Source of the DNA: Nymphaea colorata
Lineage: Eukaryota > Streptophyta > Magnoliopsida > Nymphaeales > Nymphaeaceae
DNA length: 64,000 bases
Assembly (NCBI RefSeq): GCF_008831285.2
Contig: NC_045138.2
Location: 12,042,571-12,106,570, forward strand
Reading direction: 5' to 3'
Shown here: positions 52,401 through 59,542 of the stretch, piece after piece
Numbering within the stretch: the first letter of the stretch is position 1
Layout of the letters: each line of letters begins with the position of its first letter
The notes under the pieces: model-generated
Database searches by the model: none
Seen by the model: only the letters and a program-made list of their open reading frames with translations
Told to the model about the DNA's origin: nothing
Position numbers and translations under genes: made by a program

Positions 52401-55400
52401 TCGACTCTCGTGCATGCTTTATTTCTACATCATCAATAAGAATAAAAGTATTACATACATAGACAAATAATACTTTTCATGAGAGGACTAAATAAATTGA
52501 AATGGAATGCCACTACGTTTGAGAAAAATGTTTAAGAATGTAGTTACCTTAAATTACAGCAGAATTCCAATTGGCAGATCTTCTTCACCAAGACTTTGGT
52601 CAGATTTTTGTTGATGTCATCATATGTGAGTTGCAAAACTTCTGGATAGGTATCCTCCACCTTAAACTGAATTCTTTCTGGTTTAGCATGAAAAAAAATT
52701 ATGCCATGGGATGAAAGAAAATTCCGAATCAGCTTTGTCCACGTGGAGGGCTATGTCACATGAGTGCGGGGTGCGGGTGCCGGAGCAGCACATCCCAAAA
52801 AATTTAGGTGCGGCGGTGCAGCTAGGATATTTTTTTTATTATCATTATATATATATAACAACATGAGCATGTATATATTATTATTATAATTTAGTTATTA
52901 ATGTATATAACATACTTGCATAATTGTATTGCATATGAAAATATCAGAGCAACATATATTATATATAGTAATTTAGTAATATAACATACTAACAATCTAA
53001 CATAGAGCATACAAAAAATGATAGAATCATAGACACAGAAATTGAAAAATTTGAAATTAAAACTTCAAAAGAACAACATTGACCACAGCTGGTCTGCTGC
53101 ATAATGCATATATACAAAAGCTTATATTATATATTATAAGTTTATAACATGATAATATATCACTATATCAGTTGCAAAGTATATATACATGGCTGCATAT
53201 GTACACGGCTGACAATATATATTTGTTAGTTGAACTTTCAAACTTTTATAGTAGATTCAAGAACAACTGAACAAGCATCTAAATAAAATGCTTAAATGTA
53301 TACAACAATAATAGCAATTGCAGTCCAACACTCAGCAGTGTATACCACAGTCCACAAAACTACAGAAGTAGAAAACATGAGAAGTTGAGAACCGTATACT
53401 CTTTAGGCATATAGGCTCTATACCACGATAGCATGATATGAAAGTATCAAATAGCAGTAAAATTGACTTAAAAAAGATGCAATGAAAGACAAACACACAA
53501 GGCACAGCAAGAAAACAAACAAATGGAGTGATTCCTCATGCTGGAATCTAGCGTGTGGTAGCGTTATGGTGGGTTCAGAGTCTTCAGCTTCAATCTGTTT
53601 GTTTTCCGACGGATTTGGGTGGAGACACAGCGGCTTTTGTCATTGTAAGAGATGGCAATGGTGGAGTCGCATTTCCACAATGCCTCTCGTCGCTGGAAGA
53701 AAGTTGAAGACTACTGCCGCTTATGGAAGATTGCCGCCGGCCACTAGAAAAATGTGAAGATCGTCGAGAGGAGCAGGCTGCACTGCAGGGCATGGGTAAA
53801 GGTAGCAGGGGTGAGGACTTCGACTGAAAAGAGTTAAAGCCCTAACCCTCTTTTTGTTAATGTTTTAACAAATTAAAACAAAAAACCAATAAATGGGACA
53901 CATTTAGACCGAATGCAGGTTGACTGCACCCAACTCGAGTTTGATGCGAGTCAAGTGCATGTCATAATTGGACGTATATAGTTTGGTGTGGCTGACTGCA
54001 TCTGACTCGTGTTGACTGGGCTTGAGTGCGAGTCGGAGCCGCACCCGTTCCCGCACCCGCACCAGCACCCGAGTCGCATCAACTCGGGTGCGGCAGCAAA
54101 ATAGAAGAGTTTATGTGACTTAGATGGAGAGAAGCTATAGGTAATGCAACTATGAATCTCATGGAGAATTTGATCGTATCTTAGAAGGAACACTAGTGAC
54201 ATGCTCCTAATCTCTTGTATAAAAGATAAAACATCATAGATGTTCAAAAAATCCATAATGTAAAGATGTTCCCTTTTAGAGCTTTTCCCAGGCCACCTTT
54301 TAAACTGGTGATTCTGTATACCTCTAGATGAGGAAATGCTACACTTATTATTGGCAGTTTGAGCTACTAACAAAAAAATTTAGATCCAACTTTGGTACAT
54401 CTAATTTTGAGGATTTTGAAACTTTTGTTTCCAAAGTTCTTTTAAAACATTACTTTGGTATTAAAAAATGTTCCATCCACTGTATAAAACAAAAGAAGGA
54501 CAAATATTGGTGCAACGATTGGGAGGAAAGTTTCGGTTTGGGGTCATATGAAAGCCGACCTCCAAATCATTGATACAAGATCTTATATTGAGAGAAGATA
54601 TGGCTGGTATGGCGGATATAGCCTTCATTGTTGCACCCTTCTTTTCATCTTCTCTTGGTTTTAGATGCCTAGGTTTGGTGTGTAACTTTGCTAGATTGAT
54701 AACAATCAATTTTCTTCTTTCCTTCATAACTTTTGCTTAGAATGAGGAGGTCTATTCAATCTTGAAATGAAAAAAAGTACTATTTTTAATCTTAAGTTCT
54801 ATAAAGTCTATTTCCTTTCGGAACAAGTTCAGCTAATACTTCATGACTTGATGGAACACCTCTTTTACGGAGGAGGGCAGTTCTCACCCCATCAATTCGG
54901 GCCTTAGCCCAACGACGAACTTTGTATAATTGTTCTTACTTGCATTTGTTTTTGTCGAAGACCATATCATGAGCATCATGCCTTTCTAAGTCTGAAAAAG
55001 CAAGCTCATCGCAAGGTTGGGTAACGGCTACCATATATTCCTGAATGGTCTTATTGTCTTGATGCAGACTCATAATTTGTTGCTGAAGGTTGAATTTGTG
55101 TGCAACACATCTTTCATAGTGTGAGTTTCCGTAAGATAGGTTCAAGCTTTCTATCGAGAAAGTCAAGACATAACCGTTCAAGTCTTCCATTTTTTTTTAT
55201 CTTGGTCATTAATGGCCTTCTATTTCTCAAGTTCAAAGGTCCCATCATCCGCCTCTTTTTGTAAGAGATAAATTTGTTTCCATTTCCATTCCTTCTATAA
55301 AGCCCCAAAATCCTCTATCACTAATATGACATTTCATGGTGGATGCACATTTACATACTTGGCAATGGAGAGCTTTGAGAAAGATATAGTGGTGAATTAT

Positions 55401-57978
55401 GTCCTCCTATCTAAAGTAAAACAGAAGGGAAGAGGACAAACCTTTTATGTGGAGAGCACATGAGCACACACTTGATAAAGGATCACAAAGGTGAGCTCAA
55501 GTTGTCTCCAACCAATTCACAAGCATTCAACAACATGATTCTTGAGGTAAGATAAAAGAACACTTTTCACGATCTGTGAAGCTCTAATACCATGTGGAGA
55601 AATGACTTCTTTAATGAAGGTCCTCTCACACTAAAAAAGAAAGGTATTTCACAAATATCCTCACAACTCTCTACACCAAGAGCTTTAGAAGCTTCCAAGA
55701 TGTTCACCAAAGCACATACATGGGATGATCAAAAGCCCAAAAGAGATGTTATAGGATATTCCAATTTCCGAGAAGCTTTACAAGAAACAAGGAGAGAACC
55801 CTTATAATACACCAAAGAGAAAGGAGCAGCCACTAGAGACCAGCCAATGGCTAGCTCGAACACACGGGAAAGGAAAAAAAAATAAAAAAAATTGAAAACT
55901 AATTACCCTAAGGATGCCAGAGTTATGAGAGAAGTTGTCGTTGTTAGGGTCAGGTTACATTGATTCTATTTACCCAGTTAAAGGAGTTAAAGGTGTGGCG
56001 AGGGGAGGCACAATTGCTCCCAAGTTTTTTGAAATTGCTCCACACCCAAATGTGCACCTGTACACATACTTAAATGATGTGCTATTGGGTAGATGCATAT
56101 CTTCTTTATTAATTCTAATGACTGTGACTCATTTCATGCTCTTAAATGCAGCCATTGCTAAATATTTTCCACTCAGAACCAGGAAATAGCTTGTGGAAAT
56201 GCAAAGTAGATGCTGCTATGCGTCAATGCAAGGTATGCCATAAGAAGTAGTTCTTCTCTGGTCTTTGCTAGAACAGTTGCGTTTTTCTTTTGCCAGAGTA
56301 TGCTGTATAGATGCACTTAAAATCTTTTCTATGGTAGATTGCATAAGTTTCCATATTCCATTATCTGATTCCTCCATAAATTTGTCTATTGTGTTTCTTG
56401 CTCTTGATATCGAAAAGAATATCACATCTGTCTTTAAACTTTTAAAGTCATTCATGATACACATTATTCCATCGAAGTCATTCCCTCTTCTGTGAGGGGA
56501 AAGTTCAAAAGAAGGAAGTGATGGGAAACATGTATGCACTCAACAAAAGAAGGAAGTGATGGGAAACATGTATGCACTCAAGGCAGATCATTTAGCCCAT
56601 ATTTCTTCAGCTTCAGTTTGTGCTCCTCTCTGGAGTCATTGGAGCAAGTAACAAGACTCTCCTTTAATTGCCTATTAGTTTTTTCTAATTGTCTAAATGG
56701 TGATAAGTTGATTTTATGGCATGAGCATCTTGGTCAGTGTAGTCCTTTTCTTCAAAGACAGGTCTGACAATTTGATTCCTATGTCAGGCTTGAGTTCAGA
56801 GTTTGATGAGAAGTGCTCGGTTTGTTGGATATGTAAGAGTTGTTGAACAAGGCTGAGGAAGAAAGAGTAAAATCAATCTTTCATTAACCCTAATCTCTGA
56901 TTAAAAGAGATTAAGGGTTGACAGCCAGAATTACAAAGAAGTCCATACAAAAATTAAAAAGAAAGAATATGACCTATGGAATTTCTTAAAATTCCACAGC
57001 GCTACCTAAGCTCAATAACATAACTTTCTAACAAGAATCATGTCTTACCTTTTATTCCAATAAAAGCTTCATGACCCTTTGGAATTGTTTACTTCGATGT
57101 ATGGAGACCTGTTCTCCAACGATCTCCATATGGAAGCTAAGACTATGTTTATTTAATTGATAATTTTTCTTAATATACCTCGATATAAAAGCTCAAATAT
57201 GAGGTGTTTGAACTTTTTTCACGTACTTTCATCTGTCAACAATAGATTCTTTTACTCGTGCAGCATTTCCATAATGATGGTGGTGGTGAATGCTCTTCTA
57301 ATGTCTGCTAAGAGACATGTTGTATTTGATAATATTTGGATCTGGATCAAATGTTGATTCCAATCCCTGTTAGTTATAATATGTGTACATCTATTTTCTA
57401 AATTCCCTACCGTGTAAGGGTATTGTAAAAAGTTCTTATCAGGGTGTGACACCTTTTACTTAAAGGTCCATAATGTCTGCCTGATTGAGACGTATTGCTT
57501 TCAGCCTCTGCTCTCATCCTTTTCAACTATTTCTTCTATGGATCTCTCTTGAGGTTTCTCACATGGTACCAGAGCAAATCTGGTCGTCGGATTGATTTGT
57601 TAGTCTGTTTTGCTGCTGAGCATTATACACACAACTTTGCTGCTGCTAGTCTGTTTTGCTGCTGAGTAATATACACTCCTTTACCTACTTTCATGGACTC
57701 ATTTAAATTTTCTAAAGCCAAAGTCCTGCCCCACCAATTATATCTGCCATCCTATTGCATTAACTATGTCACACAGACTCTTCAAAAAAGGTGGAACACT
57801 CACGTTGATGCAATGCAAGTGCGGGTGTGGGTGTGGCTCCAACTTGTACCCCAACCGTACCCTATGTTATTCTCTTTAGAAAAAAAAGTCCCTCTTTTTT
57901 TCTTCTCTCTTTCCCTCCTTTTCTTTATTTACAGTAATAAAAGTAAAAAAAAAAGACAAATTAAGCTAAGAAACAACC

Positions 57979-58038
<60 letters not shown>

Positions 58039-58613
58039 TATAAATACATATATTTGTATATTATAATATATTTATCCATATATACCCTTGCCACACTCCC
58101 GCACCCTATTCTTTTGGGATGTGCCGCACCGGCTCCTGCACCCACACTAGCAGCCTTACCCCGCATCCATGTGACTGTGTGACAGTTCAACTATGTCGCC
58201 TAATTGCTTGAGTGCTTTTTTAAATTCCTGCTGCAGGGTTGGTGCAGAGTATCTAAGATTATTTGTCAATTACGAGTAGTCTGTATAGATTGGATTTTGT
58301 GAAAGTTTGACACTAACAATCTACTGCTTTGACAAAAAATCCAGTCTAAATTATCAGAATTTGACAAAGTGGAGCAGTGTATTAGTAACTGGGCTTATAA
58401 AGTTTGTTTTGGTTTGTCAACTTGCCATGTTTTCTCATGCAGACAGTGAAATCATTGCTTGAGGAGACTCTTGAAGCAATTCCGGACTCTATTTTAGATG
58501 CACCACTTGTCGGGCAGTCAGCTCAATACCAAACTGCTGCTTTCACCGATATCCATAGATTGATGCCCCTTCCCTACAAAGAAACAAGAAAGGAAGAAAC
58601 TGTGTATGCTTGA
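34477..58613 (+). CDS. tRNA-dihydrouridine synthase, DusA type, 12 exons
   Basis: Flavin enzyme that reduces uridine to dihydrouridine in the tRNA D-loop. Exons: 34477-34682, 34778-34904, 36313-36440, 36529-36598, 36743-36845, 36936-37053, 37317-37398, 38309-38370, 39471-39543, 39628-39711, 56152-56232, 58443-58613. All junctions are GT-AG and in phase, giving 1305 nt, 434 residues and a stop. Motifs: APMMDWTD at residues 71-78 (FMN pocket), LQIGG, then NCGCPSGKV (154-162) with the expected catalytic cysteine at 157, VKCRIG (196-201), HARK (230-233), NGG (270-272) and GVMVGRAAY (289-297). The first 65 or so residues are rich in Ser, Arg and aromatics with few acids, suggesting an organelle transit peptide (inference). 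The start is the first in-frame ATG. The family is certain by motif. Expression across the 16.4-kb intron 10 is not shown. Confidence 0.92.
34905..36312 (+). other. Intron 2 of the dihydrouridine synthase gene
   Basis: 1.4 kb, from the GTACAA donor after residue Leu111 to the TTTTCAG acceptor. AT-rich with no recognisable gene or element. Confidence 0.8.
37399..38308 (+). other. Intron 7 of the dihydrouridine synthase gene
   Basis: 0.9 kb, GTTAGC donor and GATAG acceptor. Short open frames on both strands look random. Nothing else seen. Confidence 0.8.
38622..38991. mobile_element. hAT-type MITE in intron 8, 370 bp
   Basis: A perfect 8-bp target duplication, CCTGTGAG, is at 38614-38621 and 38992-38999. 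Terminal inverted repeats are CTAAGTCACATG and CTAAGCCACATG. Subterminal GGGTACGGGTA-type repeats lie inside, with a TATA/TGTG microsatellite at 38718-38762. It is too short to code for a transposase. It belongs with the element at 52751-54123. Confidence 0.85.
39960..41638 (+). mobile_element. Copia 1, 5'-truncated, with interrupted 3' LTR
   Basis: Recognisable reverse transcriptase begins near 39990 (peptides [15 protein letters not shown] and IVGSKWVF). It continues with [33 protein letters not shown] and [11 protein letters not shown], then RNase H at 40982-41398 ([36 protein letters not shown]). Stops and frameshifts at about 40200, 40627, 40754 and 40985 break it. A polypurine tract, GAGGGGGAG (41493-41501), precedes an LTR starting TGTTGACGATG at 41502. 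That LTR is cut at 41638 by Copia 2 and probably resumes at 52435-52455, ending ATTACA. Gag, integrase and the 5' LTR are gone. Confidence 0.8.
41639..41878 (+). repeat. Copia 2 left LTR, 240 bp
   Basis: TGTTGACG to TTTCTACA. It differs from the right LTR at four positions: GACGGG/GACGAG, GTCCGG/GTCTGG, CCACG/CCATG and TTCTAC/TTCGAC. Confidence 0.95.
41879..41895 (+). other. Copia 2 primer binding site
   Basis: TGGTATCAGAGCCGTGA begins immediately after the left LTR and matches the 3' end of plant initiator methionine tRNA, the usual primer of Copia reverse transcription. Confidence 0.9.
42461..44554 (+). pseudogene. Copia 2 gag, protease and integrase part of the polyprotein
   Basis: Open for 697 codons from the ATG at 42461 (MADSSSSS). 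Gag contains the UBN2-type region with [14 protein letters not shown] zinc knuckle, [14 protein letters not shown], starts near residue 251. Protease follows, with [11 protein letters not shown] and its catalytic Asp near residue 347. The integrase starts with the HERLGH zinc motif (about residue 484), then HSDVWGP, FIDDYSR and [10 protein letters not shown]. The frame ends at 44554, after a frameshift near 44530-44550, well before reverse transcriptase. Copia elements normally have one gag-pol frame of about 1300-1450 codons, so this is a broken copy. It still encodes near-complete gag. Confidence 0.88.
44538..45830 (+). pseudogene. Copia 2 integrase end and reverse transcriptase, first part
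   Basis: It continues the polyprotein one frame over: [28 protein letters not shown], then reverse transcriptase with [22 protein letters not shown] and [18 protein letters not shown]. After the PPGFEKPGK segment about 20-25 bases appear deleted and an in-frame TAG follows (around 45680-45700). The sequence continues in another frame (SPRAWFERL) up to VYVDD, where Copia 3 cuts in after 45830. Breaks are a frameshift, a deletion with a stop, and a transposon insertion. Confidence 0.85.
45831..46337 (-). repeat. Copia 3 3' LTR, 507 bp
   Basis: Downstream LTR of the minus-strand element. It differs from the other LTR at AAAGGCATG versus AAAGACATG and AACATGTAT versus AACATATAT. It holds the hairpin at 46074-46126. 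Confidence 0.95.
46074..46126. repeat. 25-bp-arm hairpin in the Copia 3 LTR
   Basis: GCTGTTGGGGCTCCCAACGG and the rest of the arm pair with CTAGCCGTTGGGAACTCCC and the rest around a 3-base loop, with two mismatches in 25. A second copy is in the other LTR at about 50977-51029. It lies directly upstream of the LTR TATA box in the element's orientation. Confidence 0.85.
46353..49610 (-). pseudogene. Copia 3 pol: protease, integrase, reverse transcriptase, RNase H
   Basis: Open for over 1080 codons in the same frame as gag, directly after the single TGA. Order: protease [11 protein letters not shown]; integrase [30 protein letters not shown] and [11 protein letters not shown]-terminal FKVFGCKCY; reverse transcriptase [45 protein letters not shown] and [13 protein letters not shown]; RNase [32 protein letters not shown] and the DFFTKAL tail. 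It has no start of its own beyond a TTG at 49586. All catalytic blocks look intact. I list it as a pseudogene only because the stop separates it from gag. Read-through recoding is an alternative I consider less likely. Confidence 0.85.
49611..50429 (-). CDS. Copia 3 gag
   Basis: 272 codons from the ATG at 50429 ([13 protein letters not shown]) to a TGA at 49611-49613. An upstream in-frame extension to 50486 lacks an ATG and is not used. Gag features: [20 protein letters not shown] at the start, [19 protein letters not shown] and IEQLWDELA in the UBN2-type middle. The reading stops inside the CCHC zinc knuckle, after CFHCQEE; the histidine and last cysteine lie just beyond the stop in the same frame. 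The gag body is therefore complete, but its nucleic-acid-binding knuckle is cut. Confidence 0.88.
   Translation of the reverse strand: MDEKNSSTPLPKLTSSNYVSWAKTMEHFIRSKGLWGLVDGSKSEPQLVLTKTIDGKAQELDGVEKDKVMSEYERKWEEWKIGHHKIITWIIACVDTTTMGQIAKHNFAHDAWDFLKKTHTMKDVAYMCNLQMKIASLQQGDKSIKQYVGEIEQLWDELALFEPEWYDPRDIGVREKQIQREKFYKFILGLRPEYDGVKTSLLHRHKVPSMNEAIAELQMEENRLNFCKEKSESVLATSRPGAHMRTYRPPHFNRNYENNGNKKIICFHCQEE
50734..51240 (-). repeat. Copia 3 5' LTR, 507 bp
   Basis: Upstream (promoter) LTR of the minus-strand element, next to the primer binding site. Same length and ends as its partner. Confidence 0.95.
50924..50931 (-). promoter_or_regulatory. Copia 3 LTR TATA box
   Basis: On the minus strand the 5' LTR reads CCTCTATAAATAGGGC, a strong plant TATA box. 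Just upstream of it is the hairpin with arms GCTGTTGGG...CGGCTAGA. The other LTR has the same box at 46021-46028. Transcription would run minus-ward, antisense to the host gene. Confidence 0.7.
51241..52195 (+). pseudogene. Copia 2 reverse transcriptase end and RNase H
   Basis: It picks up the reverse-transcriptase motif directly after the Copia 3 insertion ([11 protein letters not shown]), then [15 protein letters not shown] frameshift near 51425 separates it from the second block, 51488-52195, with the RNase H domain: [41 protein letters not shown] and the TADILTK tail. The stop lies at the polypurine tract and the first bases of the right LTR. The RNase H part is 235 codons long and intact. 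Confidence 0.85.
52190..52429 (+). repeat. Copia 2 right LTR, 240 bp
   Basis: Same ends and length as the left LTR. Followed directly by the TCATC target duplicate. Confidence 0.95.
52456..52547. other. Remnant sequence after the Copia 1 LTR end
   Basis: Short AT-rich flank; no feature seen. The Copia 1 LTR most likely ends at ATTACA (52455), but no target duplication can be assigned because the element's 5' end is lost. Confidence 0.4.
52548..52750 (-). pseudogene. Exon-like minus-strand coding segment, unknown family
   Basis: Read on the minus strand from the edge of the hAT-like element, one frame stays open for 67 codons, with peptides [38 protein letters not shown] and [16 protein letters not shown]. 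It ends AAG|GTAACT, a good splice donor (52547-52546). The composition (charged and hydrophobic alternation, no low complexity) looks like real protein. I do not recognise it. The 5' side is cut by the hAT-like element; the sequence across it (54124 onward) may continue the same locus ([16 protein letters not shown]). It may be a gene fragment stranded in the intron. Confidence 0.3.
52751..54123. mobile_element. hAT-like non-autonomous element, 1373 bp
   Basis: Ends are CTATGTCACATGAG and, inverted, CTAAGTCACATAAA, matching the MITE at 38622-38991. Flanks GTGGAGGG (52743-52750) and ATGGAGAG (54124-54131) agree in six of eight bases, a decayed target duplication. GC-rich subterminal repeats of the GGTGCGGGTGC type lie at both ends (52763-52815 and 53920-54105). 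The middle is AT-rich, then holds a GC-richer open stretch at 53520-53830 that may be captured gene sequence. No transposase is seen. Confidence 0.65.
53590..53830 (-). pseudogene. Possible captured gene start inside the hAT-like element
   Basis: On the minus strand, a leader-like stretch with GAGGGTTAGGGCTTTAAC is followed by an ATG at 53793 and 67 open codons ([20 protein letters not shown]...), rich in Ser like a transit peptide. The base composition differs from the AT-rich surroundings. This is the look of a gene 5' end captured by a transposon, but I recognise no protein and other readings are possible. Confidence 0.25.
54330..55950 (-). mobile_element. Degraded Copia 5' half (LTR, primer site, gag)
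   Basis: Minus strand. At 55581-55592 GCTCTAATACCA is a one-base variant of the Copia primer site, next to an LTR-like stretch starting TGTGGAG (about 55593-55950). Leftwards come gag peptides that parallel those of Copia 3: [36 protein letters not shown], and a decayed zinc-knuckle region near 54670 whose DNA (CCTAGGTTTGGTGTGT) parallels 49598-49612. Frameshifts and stops are frequent. It is an old relative of Copia 3 with pol lost. Confidence 0.65.
56152..56232 (+). other. Exon 11 of the dihydrouridine synthase gene
   Basis: 27 codons, [18 protein letters not shown] then VDAAMRQCK, between AAATGCAG and GTATGC. It is part of the conserved C-terminal helical domain of plant DusA-type enzymes. 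It is too short to find without knowing the family, and it is separated from exon 10 by 16.4 kb. Confidence 0.9.
56700..57340 (+). pseudogene. Copia integrase scraps in intron 11
   Basis: Peptides from several frames resemble the integrase zinc region (LWHEHLGQ) and core ([11 protein letters not shown], then DNFS and HNDGGGEC). Stops and frameshifts throughout mean it is long dead. Confidence 0.55.
57413..57580 (+). mobile_element. Copia LTR end with primer binding site
   Basis: TCTCACA is followed by TGGTACCAGAGCAAATC (57564-57580), a one-base variant of the initiator-tRNA primer site. An LTR start could be TGTAAGGG (57413) or TGTGACACC (57452); the partner LTR is not found. A short duplication (TCTGTTTTGCTGCTGAG) follows at 57604 and 57650. 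Confidence 0.5.
57780..58190. mobile_element. Remnant of the GTGCGGGTG hAT-like family
   Basis: Reverse complement of the phrase GGTGCGGCACATCCCAAAA (about 58110-58130) matches 52788-52804 of the large hAT-like element, and CATGTGAC (58170) resembles its end. AACTATGTC flanks both sides (about 57764 and 58191), a possible duplication. The ends are decayed. Confidence 0.4.
58443..58613 (+). other. Terminal exon 12 of the dihydrouridine synthase gene
   Basis: 56 codons plus [22 protein letters not shown], then APLVGQSAQ and a C-terminal tail ending KEETVYA. In phase with exon 11. A likely 3' untranslated region follows to roughly 58850. No clear AATAAA was seen. Confidence 0.9.
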
Positions 58614-58960
58614 ACAGCAGGCGCAAGAATGGTATTATTAGGTTAACCGTGCAGCTTGTGTGCATGTCTTCCTTCTGTGGGGTGTCGCTCTAGCTGTAGG
58701 GAACTCCTTTGTGCCTTGCTCGTGGCATGCTAATGTAATTTATATGTAAAATGACTCTTCAGGTAAGGCATAGATCGAATTATATGTATGTATATGTGAA
58801 AATGCGCTTGACTTGGGGCTATGCATAGATTTGAATGATTTGTCTGGACCTGCATTATCATTTTTTGTGAACTAACACCATGGATGGAGGAAGGGCGAAA
58901 CGAAAGGAAAGAAGAGTGGAAGAACAAAAATATCACAGAAACTTGTTTATATACGTTAGC

Positions 58961-58967
<7 letters not shown>

Positions 58968-59034
<67 letters not shown>
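58968..59034. repeat. Compound (TC)n(AC)n microsatellite
   Basis: About 32 bases of TC followed directly by about 34 bases of AC, just downstream of the gene's 3' end. Open frames through it are artefacts. Confidence 0.97.
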
Positions 59035-59037
<3 letters not shown>

Positions 59038-59297
59038 CTGGCCAGTCTGGAAACAAGTCCTTCATTCATTGTATTGCATTTTCATTCTCATATTCACCAC
59101 CTCTTCAATATTCAGCACCTCGTCTTGAGTACGTTAGAAAGCCATCCATGACAAAACAACCGGGTAAGGCATTTGCTGATATAGGGCCTTCAAAAGCTCA
59201 TTGGTAGATATGTTTTGTTCATGTTGGGTATTTCATGTGATACACCATTATATTCTACAATCGAATGTGATGCATTCTATATTTTATGATGCATTGC

Positions 59298-59542
59298 TGT
59301 TAGCTCCTGCTAACACGCCGACAGAAGGTTACTCAACTCTAACGAAGCCAGCTCTCAGGTTAGCTTAAAATGATTCTCATGAGCAAATAGGGTGAAACCC
59401 CTTGTTTTTAAGCACAAGTATTACAGGTAGGGCTTATTACGTCTCTGACTCAGCACCCGACCTGACTCATGACTTTAGGACTAGAAATAAAACCTATTGA
59501 TATTAGGGACCCTGGTTCCTCTGCTAAGGTCCTCCTGTAACA
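59298..59542 (-). repeat. Candidate 3' LTR of the chromovirus remnant
   Basis: It begins (minus) with TGTTACAGGAGGACC at 59542, right after the polypurine tract. The other end may be 59298 (TGTTAGCTCC on the plus strand). I could not match it to sequence at 60934 onward, so its extent is uncertain. Confidence 0.35.

Larger units (their letters stand above)
41639..52429 (+). mobile_element. Copia 2, complete LTRs, disrupted pol
   Basis: Two 240-bp LTRs (41639-41878 and 52190-52429) start TGTTGACG and end TTTCTACA, with four substitutions between them. A perfect 5-bp target duplication, TCATC, flanks the element (41634-41638 and 52430-52434). The primer binding site TGGTATCAGAGCC starts at 41879; the polypurine tract GAGGGGGAG lies just before 52190. 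Without the 5.4-kb Copia 3 inside it the element is about 5.38 kb, normal for plant Copia. It lies in the LTR of Copia 1 and is therefore younger than it. Confidence 0.95.
39712..56151 (+). other. Intron 10, 16.4 kb, filled with nested retrotransposons
   Basis: Donor GTAAGT (consensus) after residue Lys351 and acceptor AAATGCAG before Pro352. The conserved protein runs uninterrupted across the junction (SLRSVVK, then [12 protein letters not shown]). Contents in order: 5'-truncated Copia 1, Copia 2 inserted in its LTR, Copia 3 inserted in Copia 2, exon-like minus-strand sequence, a 1373-bp hAT-like element, and a degraded minus-strand Copia. Most of the 16.4 kb is thus transposon DNA; the five other introns of 84-144 bp suggest how small it may once have been. 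Confidence 0.9.
56233..58442 (+). other. Intron 11 with Copia fragments
   Basis: 2.2 kb, GTATGC donor and TGCAG acceptor. A direct repeat of about 35 bp (GAAGGAAGTGATGGGAAACA...) occurs at 56512 and 56548. Copia integrase scraps on the plus strand lie at 56700-57340 ([29 protein letters not shown]). An LTR end with primer site TGGTACCAGAGC lies at 57564-57575. A GC-rich, hAT-like remnant lies at 57780-58190 with a TA microsatellite at 57978-58034. Confidence 0.75.

Noticed and set aside
52751-52752. A splice acceptor bordering the exon-like segment
   Set aside because: The TAG is simply the inverted end of the hAT-like element, whose termini read CTA...TAG, so it need not be a real acceptor.
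58880-59207. Two Ser-Leu/Thr-His repeat frames after the host gene
   Set aside because: They are translations of the (TC)n(AC)n microsatellite.
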